NCBI RefSeq assembly: GCF_000002985.6
Contig: NC_003282.8
Coordinates: 9,238,001 to 9,302,000 of the forward strand
DNA length: 64,000 nt
From: Caenorhabditis elegans
Taxonomy: Eukaryota; Nematoda; Chromadorea; Rhabditida; Rhabditidae
Direction of reading: 5' to 3'
Shown: piece by piece, positions 60,024-64,000 of the stretch
Position numbering within the stretch: position 1 is the stretch's first letter
How the letters are laid out: each line of letters starts with the position of its first letter
Program-made: the position numbers and the translations under genes
The notes under the pieces: model-generated
The model's input: only the letters and a program-made list of their open reading frames with translations
Database searches by the model: none
What the model was told of the DNA's origin: nothing

Positions 60024-61220
60024 TTATTTAATGTACAAATCCGTGCACTCTTTATCGTGAACATTAATAAGAGTAGTTCGAATAAAATCTTTATAGAAAT
60101 AAACCAAAAACGGTTTGACCATCACATATCGACCATCTTCCAATAATTTCCAAACAAATTCATGGAACATATTTTGTTCTCCAGTGACACCATTGTCCAA
60201 ATCTTTATGGATTTCCGTGTTAATTTGACATATTTTAACACCTTTATTGTCAAATGCGCCTCCTCGATGGAGCATCTCCAGTACTGGAAACTCGTGTCCT
60301 TCAATGTCCATCCATAAAATATCGACTTTTTGTTTCTGTACTTCGTCTCTCAAAAAAAGGTCTGCTTCAATGTTCAGAACATTTCGGTTACTATATGCTC
60401 CATCTGAAAAAAATACATTCGTGGCAACGGGCTGAAGGAATATCTATGGTTTTAAATGTGATTTGTATATGTTTTCAGATAGAAACCCACCTATAAGAAC
60501 AAAAGCTTCTTGAATTCCATTTTGACCGCCAACAGCGTACTCAAAGTATTTACCTCCGAGGTCTTTTTCATACAAGTCCTTATTTATTTTTGAAGTCGGA
60601 TCGGCTCCGAAAAACTCTGTTTTTGGCAAAACCTACATTGAAGAATGTATTTTTTGAAATGATAATGTCTGAGTTACCTGTTTCAGTGTTTTTTCAGCAT
60701 CAACATCATGACCAATACCCAAAGTTACCATAGTCATAGGAACTTCTTTATTTGGAGGAATGAAATATTTAATTTCGTCTTTGTTTGCAACAGGCAGAAT
60801 ATTAAATGATTCATATTCTTTTAGATTGTCACATTTTAATGTTTCATTTACAAATGATAACCAAAACTGAAAAGATAAAGTTAAAAATTAAATTTCAGAA
60901 GGCTTTTCCTCCTCACCTTATCATTATTGCCTCGAAATGGAGAAAGTTTTGGTTCAACACAATCGTAGAATGCTTTAAATATCTGTTGGCCTTTCTTATT
61001 TCTCCTTACACTTTCTTGTTCAGCTTTTGCACGATTTTCCGAGTTGCTTGAAACCGATAGTAGAAGTAAAATGGAACCCAATAATACCAGAGGAACGATA
61101 AGAAACTTGGAGCAGCTGGTGCCTATGTTACGACCTAAAATTGAATATTTTGGGGAGATAAATAGATTTTAAATTTCACAACATACCATCTCCAAGCCGA
61201 TAAGGTAATAAGATTTTCAT
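60024..61220 (-). CDS. FkbM-type methyltransferase, membrane anchored
   Basis: Five minus-strand exons: 61187-61220, about 60917-61134, 60678-60866, 60491-60632 and 60024-60403. A short cytoplasmic head precedes a signal anchor (FLIVPLVLLGSILLLLSV). The catalytic part has a Rossmann-like start (VTLGIGHDVDAEKTLKQ), an acidic ADP loop (EFFGADPTSKINKDLYEK) and the family signature LWMDIEGHEFPVLEML, followed by CQINTEIH. FkbM enzymes are S-adenosylmethionine-dependent O-methyltransferases; nematodes have an expanded set of unknown targets. With the anchor it should face the Golgi lumen (inference). It lies between two sugar-transferase paralogues, raising the idea of sugar O-methylation. Confidence 0.83.
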
Positions 61221-62426
61221 ATTGACGAATGTGACGAGGTACAACTTTTATTCTGTAGTGCAAGATTTTGTTAAAGCCTGTGATCTTTTATACGGAACGT
61301 TGATGTACGGATAGATTATTTGGCTTACTCCGGATTTTCCTACAGATCCAATCAAAGCTTCTTTGTTCTTTTGGCAAAGCATTTAGTTGCCTAGATAACG
61401 CAGTCTGTCAGAAAGTCTAGCAGAAAATAGACACACTTTGATTTCTGAACGCTATGGGTTTTGGATTGCACTGAAGAAATTGTCTATGTGATGCACAATA
61501 TTATATAGCTTTTATTTTTGAACTGTTTTTATTTTGATTTGTAATCGAGTTTCAAGTGAAATCAGTTGACATTTCATGATATTCATCGTATTATAAAATT
61601 TGTTAGTGTTGTTTTAAATGAGTAGCTCTTGTGGGGAGTTTACTAAAACGTGTAGTGGACTTTGGAACCAAAGAAAAAAACCGGAAAATGTGATACAGTG
61701 TGAAAACCATTTCAAATTCATGGGGTTCCGCCTTAACTCCTCTTTCCATTTCAGTGTGCAATGAAGCGAGAAGTCGAGCCAGAAACCCGTGATAAAATGA
61801 TTCGAAACTTGGATTGAACAACATAGGCTTTCTATAACTTTCTTTCTTTTTTCGTAAGTCTAAGTTGTTTGAGGCAAATGTTTAAAGTTATTTTTTTCAA
61901 GTTTATTAAAGTTAAAAATGTCTCGAGAACATTCTTAAACTTAAGAAAGTGATTATAGTAAGTTCAAAACAGAAGAACAAAATTTGAAATGCCGCGAAAA
62001 ATTGTTTGAATTGCAATTTGAAATTCAACCTCTTTCAGCCCCCTTTGTCTGGATTTGAGCAGGGTTTTCTTCTTTTCAAAGAAGGAGTAGTGGATATGGG
62101 AAAATTATTCAAATGCTTCAGTAATTTCCCCACATCCATTACTCTTCGTCTTTTTTTTCTCAAAAATTTCCTGTTCATGATAACATCATACCATCACAAT
62201 TTTTTTCTTCATGAAATCGACCGAAAATTTCCAGTAAAATATTCTATGTGGGCAACATGTTTGATTTAACATCAGATGAACGATCCTTAACGCTGCGTAA
62301 CAGGATTTGAGGGTTCCTAGAAGAAAGGACAAAGACATAAAAATATCAAGATCTAAGCATCAAGATTTCTCGTCGTACCATAGAATGTGTTGAATATAGT
62401 CCATATGCTGAATTGAACTTTATAAA
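61221..62426. other. Intergenic region between methyltransferase and transferase copy 2
   Basis: Divergent promoters are expected here. From about 62262 the sequence is homologous to the upstream region of transferase copy 1. The 60-90 codon frames at 61.6-62.3 kb show no protein family. Confidence 0.55.
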
Positions 62427-63951
62427 ATGACTAAAATTTCTAATTTTTTGGTGCCTAGTCTTCATATTTATTTTATCTACATATTATACACTAAATCTTT
62501 GGTACGTTCCGGAATTTCTTTAGGAAATGCTCAAAAACCACTAGGAACTAAACGGAAAACTGTAAGGTTAAAACTGTTTTTTATTTACAGTACCAAGGAG
62601 ATGGAAAAATGTATAAGAGAAAGGCTTACCTCCAAAACCTCTTAAGTTATTCGAAGGAAGTAAGTTATTTGCATTTGAATATATATATATATTATAGAAG
62701 ATATTATAATTTTGGTTTTAATTTTGTTTCAACATTTATTTTTTATTGGAATAATTTTAAAGATCACATTTGATACGGCAAATGCTGGAGTCGAGTTCAA
62801 TGCGTTTGCCAATATTCTCAAAAAAATGCCAAAAACTCCCTATGTTATTTTGGTAATTGTATTCAAATTGTATCAATGTAGTGATATATTTGTTTTTTAG
62901 TTCGATTCCTCAAATATAGATGTTTTGTATAATCATATATGTAATCTAAAATTCATTCCAAATGCTGTATCACGGATTGTGGCAATCGCTTTCGATAAGG
63001 ATGCTCATTTGAAACTTCATGAGAAATATCCAAATATTCCGAATATTCTTATTGATTTGACGCCGTTGAAGAAATCAATAGAAGCTGTTCAAGAGAATCG
63101 TGAATATTTAACATACGGTTTAGTGTTGATGGTTCGAGCAAGAATATGCGCTCATTTGGCACAACGAGGAGTCAATTTCTGGCTCATGCAACAGGTGAGC
63201 AGTAACATTTGTTGAATGTTGTTCATTACTTTTAGTTTTTTCAGGATACAATATGGACTGAAAATTTACAAATGTCATATTTAGAAGAAAAGTACCCAGA
63301 AGCTCATTTGATCTTAGATAGAATTGGAAATGAAATGCCATTTTTCTATCGAATGCAAATGTGGGCCTGTGGAGCTACATTTTTTGTGAGAGGAAGTCCT
63401 ACAACTTATCAGTATTTTAAACAAGTAAGCGGAAAGTTATTTTTATTAACAGTATTTCTAATTATTCATTTCCAGGTTGAATCATATATGTTCACTGATC
63501 AAAGTCCTGATTCAACAATTATGACTTACCTTTGTGGTCATAATGGATACAAATGCGAGTTTCTGTCCTATTCAGTTGCTTCGTCTAGTAATTATTTTGA
63601 AACATTACGTGAATACGTTCCCGCGTTGATTCAACTTGACGGTGAAAAGAAAGACAAAGAAACAAAAATGGATACTTTGACAAGAGGAAAGTTCAACTTT
63701 CAATTCAAGAATGGTACATGCAATGAGAAAGCGTATATGAATGCAAAGTTGTTTAATTGAAGCATTATCTTAGTTTAAAAATAATATTTAGACAAAGCGC
63801 AAAAACTGCTTATTTGGATGCAATTGGACGATGGCCGGTTCCACCAGAGTCACAATATCTTAAAATACAATTTTTCCTTGGCAACCTGTTTAACGTCGAC
63901 CCGTGGAATAGAAAAGCTTTTATGAAATATCATTATTCTCTTCTCCAATAA
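62427..63951 (+). CDS. Nucleotide-diphospho-sugar transferase family protein, copy 2
   Basis: Seven exons: 62427-62561, 62591-62659, 62763-62852, 62901-63194, 63245-63424, 63476-63747 and 63792-63951. Layout equals copy 1 with exons 2-6 of equal length: an N-terminal hydrophobic anchor (FLVPSLHIYFIYILYT), FDSSNIDVLYNHICNLKFIP, NFWLMQQDTIWTEN, MWACGATFFVRGSPTTYQYF and SPDSTIMTYLCGHNGYKCEF. The first exon reads further than in copy 1 before its donor, giving a longer stem after the anchor. The protein ends KYHYSLLQ; the stop codon TAA overlaps a consensus AATAAA at 63948-63953. Both copies look intact, so both are probably functional. Confidence 0.85.
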
Positions 63952-63953
63952 AG
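63948..63953 (+). terminator. Poly(A) signal overlapping a stop codon
   Basis: The last codons CTC CAA TAA AG contain AATAAA, so the signal begins in the final sense codon. The 3' UTR would be only about 10-25 nt. Confidence 0.6.
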
Positions 63954-64000
63954 TTTGTGCGCCATCAATGAATTGTTCAGTTTTGTACATATGAAACAAA

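Overview
This is nematode nuclear DNA, almost certainly Caenorhabditis elegans. AT-rich intergenic DNA separates genes split by many short introns (about 45-60 nt) with TTTTCAG acceptors. Several start codons sit directly behind an acceptor-like TTTCAG, as expected for SL1 trans-splicing. Nematode-specific families are present (cuticle collagen, supplementary nuclear receptors, CHK-like kinases, srg chemoreceptors), as are GTACTGTAG minisatellites and hairpin MITEs. The adjacent RAB-28, COL-120-like, FLH-1 and FLH-3 genes match what I remember of the chromosome IV Y11D7A region; that placement is recall, not something the sequence proves.

Left part (1-13 kb): the 3' part of an UNC-93-like transporter (+), whose last intron carries a repeat block with a tRNA-like Pol III element; rab-28 (-); a small secreted protein (-); a 5'-truncated non-LTR retrotransposon; a small three-repeat protein (-); and a 161-aa charged protein (+) directly behind a 310-bp palindrome.

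Middle (13-33.7 kb): a CHK/aminoglycoside-phosphotransferase-like kinase with a predicted lipidated N terminus (+); a PGAP2/FRAG1 membrane protein (-); a 70-aa single-span protein (-); a cuticle collagen (-); and the FLYWCH-finger genes flh-1 (-) and flh-3 (+), transcribed away from each other with an unrecognised disordered-protein gene and a 610-bp hairpin element between them.

Right part (34-64 kb): an srg chemoreceptor pseudogene; a 24-exon divergent myosin heavy chain of about 1464 aa (+); two nuclear receptor genes (-) in a segmental duplication that is nearly identical over about 1.6 kb but about 80% identical outside it and carries unrelated first introns; and a cluster in which two inverted copies of a nucleotide-diphospho-sugar transferase gene flank an FkbM-type methyltransferase gene. 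The genes are mostly independent. The only suggestive functional group is the transferase/methyltransferase cluster, which could act on secretory-pathway glycans (inference). No prokaryote-type system, CRISPR array, rRNA or intact tRNA was seen.
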